Shown: positions 36,079 through 44,869 of the stretch, piece after piece
How positions within the stretch are numbered: the first letter of the stretch is position 1
How the letters are laid out: every line of letters begins with the position of its first letter
NCBI RefSeq assembly: GCF_036014215.1
Contig: NZ_CP107921.1
Span: 7,685,501-7,749,500, forward strand
Source: Streptomyces sp. NBC_00440
GTDB lineage: Bacteria > Actinomycetota > Actinomycetes > Streptomycetales > Streptomycetaceae
Direction: 5' to 3'
DNA: 64,000 nucleotides
Made by a program: the position numbers and the translations under genes
Notes under the pieces: model-generated
The model's database searches: none
The model's input: the letters and a program-made list of their open reading frames with translations, nothing else
Told to the model about the DNA's origin: nothing

Positions 36079-37104
36079 TCAAGTCCCCAGCACACGCCCG
36101 ATCTCTGCGACCTCCTCCTCTGCCAGCGGCCCGAACTCCAGCGTCCGGGCGTTTTCCTCTGCCTGCGCCACGGTCCGAAAGCCGGGGATGGGCACCGTCC
36201 GCGGGCTGCGCGCCCACAGCCAGGCCAGCGAGCCCTGGGCGAGAGTGCGCCCGCGGCTCGTGAGGATGGACCGTACAGCCTCGACGCGCGCGAGCCATCG
36301 CGGATCAGCGCCGCCACCCGCCGCGAAACCCGGCAGCCAGGCAGGCGGCGCATTGCGGATGTCACCGGCGCCGAGTGTGCTTCCCGGCATGTGCTTCCCG
36401 GTCAGCAGCCCCATCGCGAGCGGGCTGCGGTTGATGCTCGCAAGAGCGGTCTCCTCGCACAAGGCGAGCATTTCGGGCGCGTCCTGGAGGACGTTGCAGC
36501 GGTGCTGCACGGCCGCGCAGTGCGGGCCCGCGGCGAAGACCGCCGCGCGCGCCGGGTCGTCGGTGCTCCATGCGTACGCGCGGATGAGCCCTTCTCGTAC
36601 GAGATCTTCACAGGCATCCCGCAGGGGAGCGGCCCGTTCAGGATCCACGTCCGACAGGTGGAGCTGGTAGAGGTCCACGTAGTCGGTGCCCAGCCTGGCG
36701 AGCGACGCCGTCAGCGCACGCCGTACGTACACCGGTGAGTCGTCGCCGCCCGTCAGGACCATGCTCTCCTCGTCGAAGAGGTTGCCCCACTTGGTGGCCA
36801 CGACGACGTCCGCCCGGCGCCTGCCGAGGGCCCGTCCGAGTACGCGCTCGCTGTGCCCGGTTCCGTAGACGTCGGCGGTGTCGAAGAAGGTCACGCCGAG
36901 GTCCAGCGCACGGCGCACGGCACGAACGGACACCTCGTCATCGACCTTGCCCCAGCCGAGCGGGCTCCCGTCCGGGTCCTGCCATTCCCCGCCGATGGCC
37001 CAGCAGCCAAAACCGAGGGCGCTCACCTCGATTCCGCTCCGTCCGAGGGCCCTTGTGCGAGGCAGGTGTGTACCGGCGGCCGTCGTCCCGTCAATCGTCT
37101 CCAT
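36079..37104 (-). CDS. Aldo/keto reductase
   Basis: This is a 341-residue NADPH-dependent (alpha/beta)8 barrel oxidoreductase. The catalytic tetrad is visible: Asp in FFDTADVYG with the Tyr, Lys in VATKWGN and His in LYQLHLSD. GRRRADVVVATK and the NADP-binding PIPGFRTVAQAEEN complete the family picture. It reduces aldehydes or ketones; substrate unknown. It is followed by the convergent secreted-protein gene and stands 200 bases downstream of the truncated amidase on the same strand, so it probably has its own promoter. Confidence 0.85.
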   Translation of the reverse strand: METIDGTTAAGTHLPRTRALGRSGIEVSALGFGCWAIGGEWQDPDGSPLGWGKVDDEVSVRAVRRALDLGVTFFDTADVYGTGHSERVLGRALGRRRADVVVATKWGNLFDEESMVLTGGDDSPVYVRRALTASLARLGTDYVDLYQLHLSDVDPERAAPLRDACEDLVREGLIRAYAWSTDDPARAAVFAAGPHCAAVQHRCNVLQDAPEMLALCEETALASINRSPLAMGLLTGKHMPGSTLGAGDIRNAPPAWLPGFAAGGGADPRWLARVEAVRSILTSRGRTLAQGSLAWLWARSPRTVPIPGFRTVAQAEENARTLEFGPLAEEEVAEIGRVLGT

Positions 37105-37305
37105 GCCTGTGAAGGCTAGGAGTTGGAGTGCATGTGAAGGCAACCCTCCTCCGGGATCAGACCCGGTACACCGCCGGATGCGCCGACAGAAGCGATGTTC
37201 ACGAAGTGCCCGCGGCCCTGCGCGCACACCGCGCACGGCTGCGGTCGGTCGATGTGGGCACAACTAGCGTGCACGTGACCAGAGTCGATGCACCGCGGAC
37301 CGCGA

Positions 37306-38067
37306 CTACCCCTGTGCCGAGGTCTCCGATTCCGCGCTCGCTTCGGCGGCCGGTACGACGGTGTAGGGGTCGGCGCCGTCGGGTCCTTCCATGAGGGACA
37401 GGGCCAGGCGCAGGTCGCGCACGCTGCGGGCCATGGGGCCCGCGTGCCACCAACGGCGCGGTACGGCGGGGAAGTGGCCGGTCATCGGCACCCTGCCGTG
37501 GGTGGGCTTGATCGAGGCGATCCCGGTGTCGGCGGCGGGCCCGCGCACGGAGATGGCGACATCGCTCCCGATACCGAGAGGCGAGAGTCCGCTTGCGATG
37601 GCCGCTGACTCACCACCGCTGGAGCCTCCGGGGGTGCGTTGCGGGTCGTAGGGGTTCAGGGACCTGCCTGCGACGTGGTTGTCCGTCTCGGTCCAGTAGG
37701 ACATCTCCGGCAGGTTCGTCTTGGCCAGCAGGATGCCGCCGGCTTGCCGAAGACGGGCCACCGGAGTGGCGTCGCTTTCGGGCACCCGGTCGGCGAAGAG
37801 CCTCGATCCGCGGGTGGTACGGACCCCCGCCGTGCCGAAGGAGTCCTTGACCGTGAAGGGCACCCCGCCGAGCGGGCCGCTTGCCGGTCGCGCTGCGGCG
37901 TGCAGAGCCTGCTCACCGAGCACGGTCACGAAGGCGTTCACCCGGTCACCGACCGCCTCGATCCGGTCGAGGTGGGCGGCCACCACCTCGACGGCGCTCA
38001 CCGTGCCCTCGGGAATCAGACGGGCGAGACCGATCGCGTCCTGCCATACGAGGTCGTCGGCTCCCAT
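37306..38067 (-). CDS. Amidase-signature protein, C-terminally truncated
   Basis: This is a 253-residue protein; intact members usually have 450-500 residues. The N-terminal part is well kept: catalytic Lys in GVPFTVKDSFG, cis-Ser in TPGGSSGGESAAIASG, and GSDVAISVRGPA with the nucleophile Ser, where GG is changed to AI. After LMEGPDGADPYTVV it ends in the low-complexity tail EASAESETSAQG and a stop. The rest of the domain, including part of the substrate pocket, is missing and is not found in the next 200 bases. It is probably a decayed gene, though the complete triad leaves a small chance of activity. It lies 120 bases after the permease gene. Confidence 0.7.
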   Translation of the reverse strand: MGADDLVWQDAIGLARLIPEGTVSAVEVVAAHLDRIEAVGDRVNAFVTVLGEQALHAAARPASGPLGGVPFTVKDSFGTAGVRTTRGSRLFADRVPESDATPVARLRQAGGILLAKTNLPEMSYWTETDNHVAGRSLNPYDPQRTPGGSSGGESAAIASGLSPLGIGSDVAISVRGPAADTGIASIKPTHGRVPMTGHFPAVPRRWWHAGPMARSVRDLRLALSLMEGPDGADPYTVVPAAEASAESETSAQG

Positions 38068-38187
38068 AGAACACTGCCTTCCGTAAACGACTTCCCCGCC
38101 GGTCCGGACAAGCCGGCGCCCCGTACGCGGGCACGGTCAACACTGGTCGCCGGGAACCGGGTCAGCCGCGCCGGAGGGAACGAACGG

Positions 38188-39573
38188 CTACGACGGTTGC
38201 ACAACCGGCTCGATCCGACGATCCCGGATCAGCTTGGCGCAGGCGTAGTATCCCCCTCCGCCCACCACGAGCCCGACGAGCCAGGACACGTCGGCGCCGC
38301 CCAGGGATGCCACCAACGGCCCCACGTAGACACTGCTGTTGATGAACGGCAGTTCAACGGCGATCGACACGAAGTAGATGAGCACCGCCCACCAGGTGAA
38401 AGTACCGTAGCGGCCGTTCTTCGTCAGCAGCGCGGGAATGTCGTAGTGACCGCGGCGAACGACGTAGTAGTCGGTGAGGTTGATCGCGGTCCACGGCACC
38501 AGCAGGTACAGCACGAACAGCGTGATGTTCTGGAAGGTCGTCAGCAGACTGCCGCTGGACACGATGGCGAGCGCGCTCGCGACGACCGCGAAGCAGATCA
38601 CGAAGAACGCCCGTGCTGCCGCGGTCGAACGCACCCGGCCCTCCGCCGACAGCGCGCTGACCGCGGTGAGGAAGGCACCGTACGGGCCCTCCGCGCCGGC
38701 CGGGACCAAGCCGACCAGCAGCGCCACGACCAGCAGACCACTGACCGACGGAAAGCGGCCGGCCAGGAACCCGATCGCGTCGGAGTTCACCGCGGCACTG
38801 TTGACGGTCGCGGCCATCGCTCCGACGATCATCGTGCCCGCACCGCCCACGGCCGAACCGAGATATGTGTAGGCGAACGTCACCCTGGTCGGTGTGTCCG
38901 CGGGCAGGTAGCGGGAGTAGTCGGACACATAGGGAGCCCAGGTGACCTGCCAGGCGACGCAGACCGAGATCGCCGACACGACGGCGCCGACGGAGTGCGT
39001 GGTCGCGCCGGACGGGTGGCTGGACAGCTGCGGGAGAAGCCGTACGAACAACGCGAGGAACGCCACACCCGAGATCACCGCGACGACCCGGCCTGCGGCA
39101 TGGATCAGCCGGTATCCCACCAGGGGAATCATGAGCAGCACCAGGTTGAACACCACGATGCCCACCGTCTTCGGCACATGGGCCCATGCCGCGATCGCCT
39201 GCCCGGCGACCAGGCTGCCCTCGACGGCGAAGCCGAGGTACATCAACACGACCATGGCGGAGGGCAGCACCGCGCCGTAGAGACCGAACTGGGCGCGGCT
39301 CTGCACCATTTGTGGAAGACCGAGCTGGGGCCCCTGCGCGGAGTGGTAGGCCATGAACAGCCCGCCGACCAGATTCCCCACCACGATGCTGATGACCGCC
39401 CAGGTCAGGTCGAGTCCCATCCCGATGGTCACCGCGCCGGTGATCAGAGTGTTGATCTGCACATTGGTGGAGAACCACAGGGCGAGCTGGTGCCATGGCC
39501 GACCGTGGCGTTCCGTGGCTGGAATGTGTTCGATCGTGCGCCGCTCCAGCGCGAACGACGGGTGCCCCTTCAT
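38188..39573 (-). CDS. NCS1-family permease (nucleobase/hydantoin type)
   Basis: This is a 461-residue membrane protein with about twelve transmembrane segments. RTIEHIPATERHGRPWHQLALWFSTNVQINTL, GNLVGGLFMAYHSAQGPQLGLPQMVQSRAQFG and APYVSDYSRYLP are NCS1 (CodB/Mhp1) signatures. It would import a purine, pyrimidine, hydantoin or related cyclic compound with Na+ or H+. ATG at 39573 shares a base with the preceding stop and has GGGAGG four bases upstream; ATG 39576 is an alternative. It is in an operon with the serine hydrolase, divergent from the LysR gene. Confidence 0.87.
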   Translation of the reverse strand: MKGHPSFALERRTIEHIPATERHGRPWHQLALWFSTNVQINTLITGAVTIGMGLDLTWAVISIVVGNLVGGLFMAYHSAQGPQLGLPQMVQSRAQFGLYGAVLPSAMVVLMYLGFAVEGSLVAGQAIAAWAHVPKTVGIVVFNLVLLMIPLVGYRLIHAAGRVVAVISGVAFLALFVRLLPQLSSHPSGATTHSVGAVVSAISVCVAWQVTWAPYVSDYSRYLPADTPTRVTFAYTYLGSAVGGAGTMIVGAMAATVNSAAVNSDAIGFLAGRFPSVSGLLVVALLVGLVPAGAEGPYGAFLTAVSALSAEGRVRSTAAARAFFVICFAVVASALAIVSSGSLLTTFQNITLFVLYLLVPWTAINLTDYYVVRRGHYDIPALLTKNGRYGTFTWWAVLIYFVSIAVELPFINSSVYVGPLVASLGGADVSWLVGLVVGGGGYYACAKLIRDRRIEPVVQPS

Positions 39574-40748
39574 CATGCCTCCCAGGTGCCGCGTTCGGAC
39601 CCGACGGCCTCGGCGATCGCCGCGAGCGCCACGGCGTGCTCGGAACGGCCGTCCCGGGGGTGCGGGAGGCTGGAGAACTTCACGATGACGACGTCTCGCT
39701 CCGGGTCGAGCCACAGGTACTGGCCGAAGATGCCGATCCCGAACAAGGTGCCTGCCGAGTCGCCGGGGATCCACCACTGGTTGCGGTAGGTCCCGTTCGG
39801 GTGGATCGACCCGAGGTCGCGGTCGGGCAGTACCGCTGCGAGGCCACCCCGGCGCGTGGCATGGATCCACTCCTCGGGAATGACCTGAACCCCGTCGACC
39901 ACGCCGCCGTCGAGCACACATCGACCGAAGCGGGCGAGATCGCGGGCGGTGGCACTGATTCCTGCACAGGCGTAGGGGGTGCCCACCGGATCCGTGGAGA
40001 CCACGGCATCGTGCTCGGCTCCGATCCGTGACCAGATACGTTCGCCGAGCAACCTGGGATAGGGGAGCCCCGCGGCGCGCTCCAGCACCCAGGCGAGCAC
40101 GTCGGTGGTCGCCGAGCAGTACTGGAACCGGCGCCCGTGCGGGCCGTCGGGCTCAAGTCCGGTCAGAAATGCATGCACGCCGTCCGGATCCCCGCTGTGC
40201 CGGGGCCGCCAGCCCACCGCTCGGTCCCCGACCCGCACCTCGGACCGCGGATCGTCGTAGTCCTGGTTGTAACGCAGCGCCGCGGTCATATCCAACACGT
40301 CGCGCACCGTCGCCGTCCCGTAGGCCGACGACGCCAGTTCCGGAACGTAGGTCGCCACCGTGGCCGACACGTCGAGTATCCCGTCGTCCACCAGGCACCC
40401 CGCGGCCATGCCGGCGATCGACTTGGAGACCGACATCAGCACGTGCCGGCGGTCCGGCGCCGCCTCGCCGTAGTAGCGCTCGAACAGCACCTGGTCGCCG
40501 CGCAGCACAACGATCGCGTCGGTCGCCGTGCGAGCAAGGAACTCGGCCACCGTGGAGGAGCCGCCGGTGGTGGCGATCACCGTCTCGTCCAGCCTCGTGC
40601 CGGCCGCGGCGAGTCGGCGGGGCCGGGTTCGGCCGCGTGGGATCACCGCGGTGTCCAGCAGGCGCTCGACATGGTTGAACGCCCAGCGGTTGGACGGCGG
40701 TTCAAGCCAGTTCGCGAGCGTGGCCGGGACTTCCTGGGATGCGTTCAT
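39573..40748 (-). CDS. Serine hydrolase, beta-lactamase fold (NylB-like)
   Basis: This is a 391-residue class C beta-lactamase-fold enzyme. The nucleophile motif is S106-V-S-K109 and a second Tyr/Ser motif is Y210-C-S. VLDMTAALRYNQDYDDP with Y164 recalls 6-aminohexanoate-dimer hydrolase NylB, which has its catalytic Ser, Lys and Tyr at almost the same positions. It therefore likely cleaves an amide or ester of a small molecule rather than peptidoglycan; there is no signal peptide, so it is cytoplasmic. The stop overlaps the permease start. It leads the operon divergent from the LysR regulator. Confidence 0.8.
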   Translation of the reverse strand: MNASQEVPATLANWLEPPSNRWAFNHVERLLDTAVIPRGRTRPRRLAAAGTRLDETVIATTGGSSTVAEFLARTATDAIVVLRGDQVLFERYYGEAAPDRRHVLMSVSKSIAGMAAGCLVDDGILDVSATVATYVPELASSAYGTATVRDVLDMTAALRYNQDYDDPRSEVRVGDRAVGWRPRHSGDPDGVHAFLTGLEPDGPHGRRFQYCSATTDVLAWVLERAAGLPYPRLLGERIWSRIGAEHDAVVSTDPVGTPYACAGISATARDLARFGRCVLDGGVVDGVQVIPEEWIHATRRGGLAAVLPDRDLGSIHPNGTYRNQWWIPGDSAGTLFGIGIFGQYLWLDPERDVVIVKFSSLPHPRDGRSEHAVALAAIAEAVGSERGTWEA

Positions 40749-40838
40749 GGTGCGGCTCCTGGTTCAAGGCGGGCGGGGTGGGACCCAGAGTCGCGAACCC
40801 GGACCATGCTGTCCAATACCAATTGTTGCGAGGTTCCC

Positions 40839-40853
40839 ATGCCGAACCGGCAT
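40839..40853. promoter_or_regulatory. ATGCCG-AAC-CGGCAT dyad at the LysR start
   Basis: This is a perfect inverted repeat with six-base arms in the 114-base divergent region between the serine hydrolase and LysR genes, 10 bases before the preferred LysR start. It has the size and place of an autoregulatory LysR site. It also contains an in-frame ATG. Confidence 0.45.
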
Positions 40854-40862
40854 ACTGCGGGG

Positions 40863-41846
40863 ATGGAGATCAAGCGTTGTCGCTACTTCCTCGCGGTCGT
40901 CCAGGACGGCACCGTCACCGGGGCGGCGAAACAGCTCCACGTCGCACAGCCGGCGCTCTCCCGGCAACTGCGCTACCTGGAGAACGAGTTGGGACTGGTC
41001 CTGTTCGACCGAACCGGTCCGCGGTTCCGGCTGACCAGCGCGGGCCGGCAGTTCGTCACGGCCGCCGAGGATCTGGTCTCCCGAGCCGACCGGATCGAAG
41101 CCGCGGCACGGTACATGGCAGGCGGTGGGCTGTCCCGTGTGGTGGTGGCCGCGGCCCAGACCACGATCAACGAGGTGGTCGCGCCGTTCGTCGCGACGCT
41201 GGGCCCCGACGATCCCTTCGTCTCGGTGCGCGAGGTAACCGCGGACCGGATCTGCACCACGGTGAGCAAAGACGCCGACCTCGGCCTCGCCGCGGGGCCG
41301 GCCGACGACCCGACACTGGCATGGCGTCCACTGACGGACGTACCCCTGCGCGCCTACGTCGCCCCCACCCACCGGTGGGCCACCCAGGGGCGGCGCAGCA
41401 TCACGATCGCCGAGCTGGTCACCGAACACCTGCTGCTGCTGACCCGGGAGCACCCGGCGCGAGCCGTCCTCGACCAGGCGGTGTCCAAGGCCGGCCTGAC
41501 CTACGCCCAGGTGACGGAAAGCAGCAACGCCCTGATGTGCGAGGCGCTCGCGGCAAGCGATTTCGGCGTCGGCGTCACCACCGACCTGCCCCGGTTCGGC
41601 GGCTGTCCCCTGCTGATCGACACCGTCGACCGGACCACCCTGAGCCTTCAACTGCACGTCTGCTGGAGTCCGCAGCACTACGGGGTGGAGGCACTCACCG
41701 CCGTCGTGGACCGCCTCGCCGAATTCGCCGCGACGTACGTCCACGACACCGCATGGCGTACCGGCACCGGTCACCCCACCACCGCCGGTGCGCCTCCGCA
41801 GATACAGCGGACGGCGAAGGGGACGCAGCCGAACCGGACGGACTGA
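40863..41846 (+). CDS. LysR-family regulator
   Basis: This is a 327-residue LysR protein. The N-terminal helix-turn-helix is textbook: CRYFLAVVQDGTVTGAAKQLHVAQPALSRQLRYLENELGLVLFDR. A periplasmic-binding-like effector domain follows. ATG at 40863 gives the usual short N-terminus; ATG at 40839 adds eight residues. It is divergent from the hydrolase-permease-amidase group and probably activates it in response to the imported substrate. Confidence 0.88.
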   Translation: MEIKRCRYFLAVVQDGTVTGAAKQLHVAQPALSRQLRYLENELGLVLFDRTGPRFRLTSAGRQFVTAAEDLVSRADRIEAAARYMAGGGLSRVVVAAAQTTINEVVAPFVATLGPDDPFVSVREVTADRICTTVSKDADLGLAAGPADDPTLAWRPLTDVPLRAYVAPTHRWATQGRRSITIAELVTEHLLLLTREHPARAVLDQAVSKAGLTYAQVTESSNALMCEALAASDFGVGVTTDLPRFGGCPLLIDTVDRTTLSLQLHVCWSPQHYGVEALTAVVDRLAEFAATYVHDTAWRTGTGHPTTAGAPPQIQRTAKGTQPNRTD

Positions 41847-41888
41847 ACCCAGTGGACTGGTGGGTACGGGGAGAGGAGGCGATGGCCT

Positions 41889-42506
41889 TCAGCCGCGCAA
41901 ATAGCGGGTCACCATGGCCACGAGTTCGTTCTCCAGCCTGGTGGTGTCGAACGGGTCGGGCTCCGCGACGAGCGGGTGCACGATGAATTCGATCGCCGCG
42001 ACGGCGAGCCGTGCCGCCGCCGCCGTGTCGGCCACCCTGACTTCCGGATGGCGCTCGAAGAGTTCCTGGACGTACTCGACGTCCGCCTCATGGTGCCGGG
42101 CGACCTTCTCCAGCAGGCCGGCAGACAGCGGTGGTTGTTCCATCATGACGCGCAGCAGGTGCGGATCCCCGAGGTGGTTCTCGATCGACGTCCGCACGAA
42201 CAAGCGGATGATCTCTTCCAACGACTCCGGCAGCGCGCCGCTGCGGCGGCGGCTCATGGCCGCGGCTCCGGCGTCGAGGTGCCGGGTCACCAGTTCGGCC
42301 AGGATCGCGTCCTTGTTCGGGTAGTACTGGTACAGCGAACCGATCGAGACCCGGGCCCGTTCAGCGATCCGGTTGGTGGTGCCCGCGGCGTAGCCCTGCT
42401 CGGCGAAAACGTGAGCAGCCGCAGTGAGGATGCGCTGCCGGGTGAGCTCCGCGCGGGCCTGGCGTGGCTCCTTACGTGGCTGAAGCCGTCGTTTCTCCGA
42501 CGTCAT
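41889..42506 (-). CDS. TetR-family regulator
   Basis: This is a 205-residue TetR protein. The DNA-binding part is RQRILTAAAHVFAEQGYAAGTTNRIAERARVSIGSLYQYYPNKDAIL, followed by a helical effector domain. The ATG at 42506 is chosen for AAGGGGG eight bases before it. It is divergent from the PPOX flavoprotein and PDR reductase genes and so likely represses them, probably through the AT-rich repeats at 42553-42569. Confidence 0.85.
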   Translation of the reverse strand: MTSEKRRLQPRKEPRQARAELTRQRILTAAAHVFAEQGYAAGTTNRIAERARVSIGSLYQYYPNKDAILAELVTRHLDAGAAAMSRRRSGALPESLEEIIRLFVRTSIENHLGDPHLLRVMMEQPPLSAGLLEKVARHHEADVEYVQELFERHPEVRVADTAAAARLAVAAIEFIVHPLVAEPDPFDTTRLENELVAMVTRYLRG

Positions 42507-42552
42507 GGAACCCCCTTCGAAGCGCCGCCAAAGCGAGTAGCGCATGAACTGA

Positions 42553-42569
42553 ATAATTGCTCATAATTG
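42553..42569. promoter_or_regulatory. Direct ATAATTG repeats, candidate operator
   Basis: ATAATTG occurs at 42553 and again at 42563, one helical turn apart, in an AT-rich island between the divergent TetR and flavoprotein genes. The sequence stands out in otherwise GC-rich DNA and may combine -10 elements and a TetR site. Confidence 0.4.
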
Positions 42570-42673
42570 TGCCATGACCTGCTGTTGAGCAGAGTTTCCC
42601 CACCGCGCTGACTGTGCGTCCCCGCGCACCTCACCCAGACGGAACCGGAAGACGAAACCGAAAGGAGTCTGTT

Positions 42674-43303
42674 ATGACGCATACCCGCGTCCGGCCGCGC
42701 CGGGTGGCACCGGCCGAGGTCCGTGCCCGGCTGGGCGAGCCCGAGGCAATGCTGAAGGAGAAGAAGCAGAACCACATCGACGAGTTCTCCCGCCGCTTCA
42801 TCGCGCATTCCCCCTTCCTGGCGCTGGCCACCTCCAGCGCGGACGGACACCTGGACTGCTCACCCCGGGGCGACTACCCGGGCTTCGTGAAGGTGCTCGA
42901 CGAGCACACGCTCGCGATTCCCGACCGGCCCGGCAACAAGATCGCCGATTCCTTCACCAACCTCGCCGAACACGACGGGGTCGGGCTGCTCTTCCTGATC
43001 CCCGGCGCCCGGGAAACGTTGCGGGTCAACGGGCGCGGCTATCCCACCGACGAGCCCGATGTGCTCGCCCGGATGCAGACCGAGGCGCGCGAACCTGTCC
43101 TGGCCATCGTTGTCGAGGTGGCGGAGGCGTACTTCCACTGTGGTCGGGCGCTGATCCGGTCCCGTCTGTGGGATCCCTCAAGCCAGGCGCTGGCCGACGA
43201 GCTTCCGTCGGTGGGTGAGGTCGCGGCTGCCCAGTTCGGCGTTGACATCGATCCTGCGATGCTCGAAGCGGGGCTCGAAGCCGGCTACCGCGAGCTGTAC
43301 TGA
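42674..43303 (+). CDS. PPOX-type flavoprotein (MSMEG_1061-like)
   Basis: This is a 209-residue split-barrel flavin-binding protein of the pyridoxamine-phosphate oxidase superfamily. FLALATSSADGHLDCSPRGDYPGFVKVLDEHTLAIPDRPGNK is the characteristic FMN-site block, followed by GVGLLFLIPGARETLRVNGRG. AAGGAG precedes the ATG. It is followed after 15 bases by a ferredoxin-type reductase, an arrangement that suggests the flavin is reduced by that partner. Possible roles are nitro- or heme-related reductions or small-molecule oxidation; nothing more can be said. Confidence 0.8.
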   Translation: MTHTRVRPRRVAPAEVRARLGEPEAMLKEKKQNHIDEFSRRFIAHSPFLALATSSADGHLDCSPRGDYPGFVKVLDEHTLAIPDRPGNKIADSFTNLAEHDGVGLLFLIPGARETLRVNGRGYPTDEPDVLARMQTEAREPVLAIVVEVAEAYFHCGRALIRSRLWDPSSQALADELPSVGEVAAAQFGVDIDPAMLEAGLEAGYRELY

Positions 43304-43318
43304 CGGGGGGGGATTTCC

Positions 43319-44227
43319 ATGCAGCAGACGGTTATCGACCGGATCGAAGAGATCGCCGAAGACGTGGTCTCGGTGGCCCTGCGCGGTGCCGGGGGGCCGC
43401 TGGCGCCGTGGCGGCCGGGAGCGCATATCGACCTCACCCTGCCGAACTGGCTGACGCGGCAGTACTCGTTGTGCGGTGACCCCGCGGAGCGCGGGTGGTA
43501 TCGCATCGCGGTCCGCTTCGAACGGCTCAGCCGGGGCGGCTCGGAGTACGTGCACCGCTTCCTGAAGCCTGGTCGGACACTCGAAATCTCCTTGCCACGC
43601 AACCACTTCCCGCTGGAACCCGCGCCGGAGTATCTCTTCGTGGCCGGCGGGATCGGCATCACGCCCATCCGGCCGATGCTGCGTTCGGCGATCGAAGGGG
43701 GCGCTCAGGCGAAACTGGTGTACGTGGGCCGATCGCGCGCCTCCATGCCTTTCGCCGACGAGCTGCGCACCGCATACGGAGACAGGGTGGCCATCGTCGC
43801 GACCGAAGAACAGGGCAGGCCTGACTTCGCAGCAATGGCAGCCGGTTCGGGCTCCCGTGCACTGGTCTACTGCTGTGGGCCCGCGCCGATGCTCGCCGCG
43901 GTCGAGGCGGCGTTTCCCGTCGGACGGCTGCGTGCCGAGAGGTTCCGGCCCACTGCGCGGAAGTTCGCATCGGACACAGGGTTCGATGTGGTGTGCGCCC
44001 GAAGTGGACGGACGATCCAGGTCGATGCCGGGAAGTCGTTGCTGGACGCCCTGAGCCACGCCGGGCGGCCGGTCCCGTCAGGCTGCCGCGAAGGTGTGTG
44101 CGGCAGCTGCGAACTCACGGTCCTGGAAGGGGAGCCCGAACACCGCGACGACATCGGGGCACCCGAGGGCCGGATGTACCCGTGCGTGTCCCGCGCACTC
44201 TCGCCACGCCTGGTTCTGGACCTGTAG
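43319..44227 (+). CDS. PDR/VanB-type oxidoreductase with C-terminal [2Fe-2S]
   Basis: This is a 302-residue phthalate-dioxygenase-reductase type protein. Flavin domain: RPGAHIDLTLPN, RQYSLCGDP. NAD domain: YLFVAGGIGITPIRPML, YCCGPAPML. C-terminal plant-type ferredoxin: SGCREGVCGSCELTVLEG and a last Cys in YPCVSRA. It passes electrons from NADH through flavin to the Fe-S cluster and then to an oxygenase. No oxygenase lies next to it; the partner may be the PPOX protein upstream or a distant Rieske enzyme such as KshA. KshB proteins have a similar order of domains, but this one is shorter. Confidence 0.86.
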   Translation: MQQTVIDRIEEIAEDVVSVALRGAGGPLAPWRPGAHIDLTLPNWLTRQYSLCGDPAERGWYRIAVRFERLSRGGSEYVHRFLKPGRTLEISLPRNHFPLEPAPEYLFVAGGIGITPIRPMLRSAIEGGAQAKLVYVGRSRASMPFADELRTAYGDRVAIVATEEQGRPDFAAMAAGSGSRALVYCCGPAPMLAAVEAAFPVGRLRAERFRPTARKFASDTGFDVVCARSGRTIQVDAGKSLLDALSHAGRPVPSGCREGVCGSCELTVLEGEPEHRDDIGAPEGRMYPCVSRALSPRLVLDL

Positions 44228-44344
44228 GGCGAGCGGGAATAGTGCCTCACGGCGAGACACGAGGGCCTTCCGCTCAAGGGCTTAAGAGGGCTCGCTCAGA
44301 GATCGCGATCGAGCCGGATCCGGAACTGGGCTAGAAAGGACGGT

Positions 44345-44758
44345 ATGGAACTCACCCAGATACGCCTGCTGGTATCCGACTTCCCCGCCGTCTACCGCTT
44401 CTACCGGGACGTGCTCGGGCTCAAGCCGCAGTTCGAGGCGGAGAGCGGCCCGTACGCGAAGCTCAGTCCCGACACCGGACACTCCGCGATTGCGCTCCAG
44501 GACCGGGCGCAGATGGCCGATGTGCTGGGGCGGTTGGGGGCGGAGCCGGAGGGATATCGTGCGCTGGTGGTGCTCCGGGTGGAGGACTTGGACGCCGCCC
44601 ACGCCGAACTCACCTCGCGGGGAGCGGAGTTCACCAGGGACCCGGGACCGATGGGGGACCGGATGCGGGTCGCGTACCTGGAGGATCCGGAAGGGAATCT
44701 GATTGAGCTTCAGGAATGGCTGGCACTGCGTGAGCAGGTGGCAGCAACGCCGGCGTAG
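44345..44758 (+). CDS. VOC-family (glyoxalase/bleomycin-resistance fold) protein
   Basis: This is a 137-residue vicinal-oxygen-chelate protein. It starts MELTQIRLLVSDFPAVYRFYRDVLGL and ends with YLEDPEGNLIELQEW, the two halves of the beta-alpha-beta-beta-beta repeat; the Glu in LIELQ is the usual metal ligand, while the first-strand ligand is not obvious. AGAAAGGA precedes the ATG. It could be a lyase, dioxygenase-like or drug-binding protein. It is a single gene, convergent with the helicase. Confidence 0.8.
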   Translation: MELTQIRLLVSDFPAVYRFYRDVLGLKPQFEAESGPYAKLSPDTGHSAIALQDRAQMADVLGRLGAEPEGYRALVVLRVEDLDAAHAELTSRGAEFTRDPGPMGDRMRVAYLEDPEGNLIELQEWLALREQVAATPA

Positions 44759-44778
44759 AAGCTGCAGCGGAGGGCCCG

Positions 44779-44802
44779 TCCGCGACCGAGCCCCGTCGCG
44801 GA
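44779..44802. terminator. Hairpin terminator between convergent VOC and helicase genes
   Basis: An eight-base stem (44779-44786 with 44795-44802) closes an eight-base loop, 21 bases after the VOC stop and before the convergent helicase stop. There is no T tract. Confidence 0.45.
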
Positions 44803-44869
44803 ACCAGCTGGCCGGCGTGCGGTCGTCGGGCCTTCTGTGTTCGGTCGGCGGCCGGTAAGTCCGTCCGGG

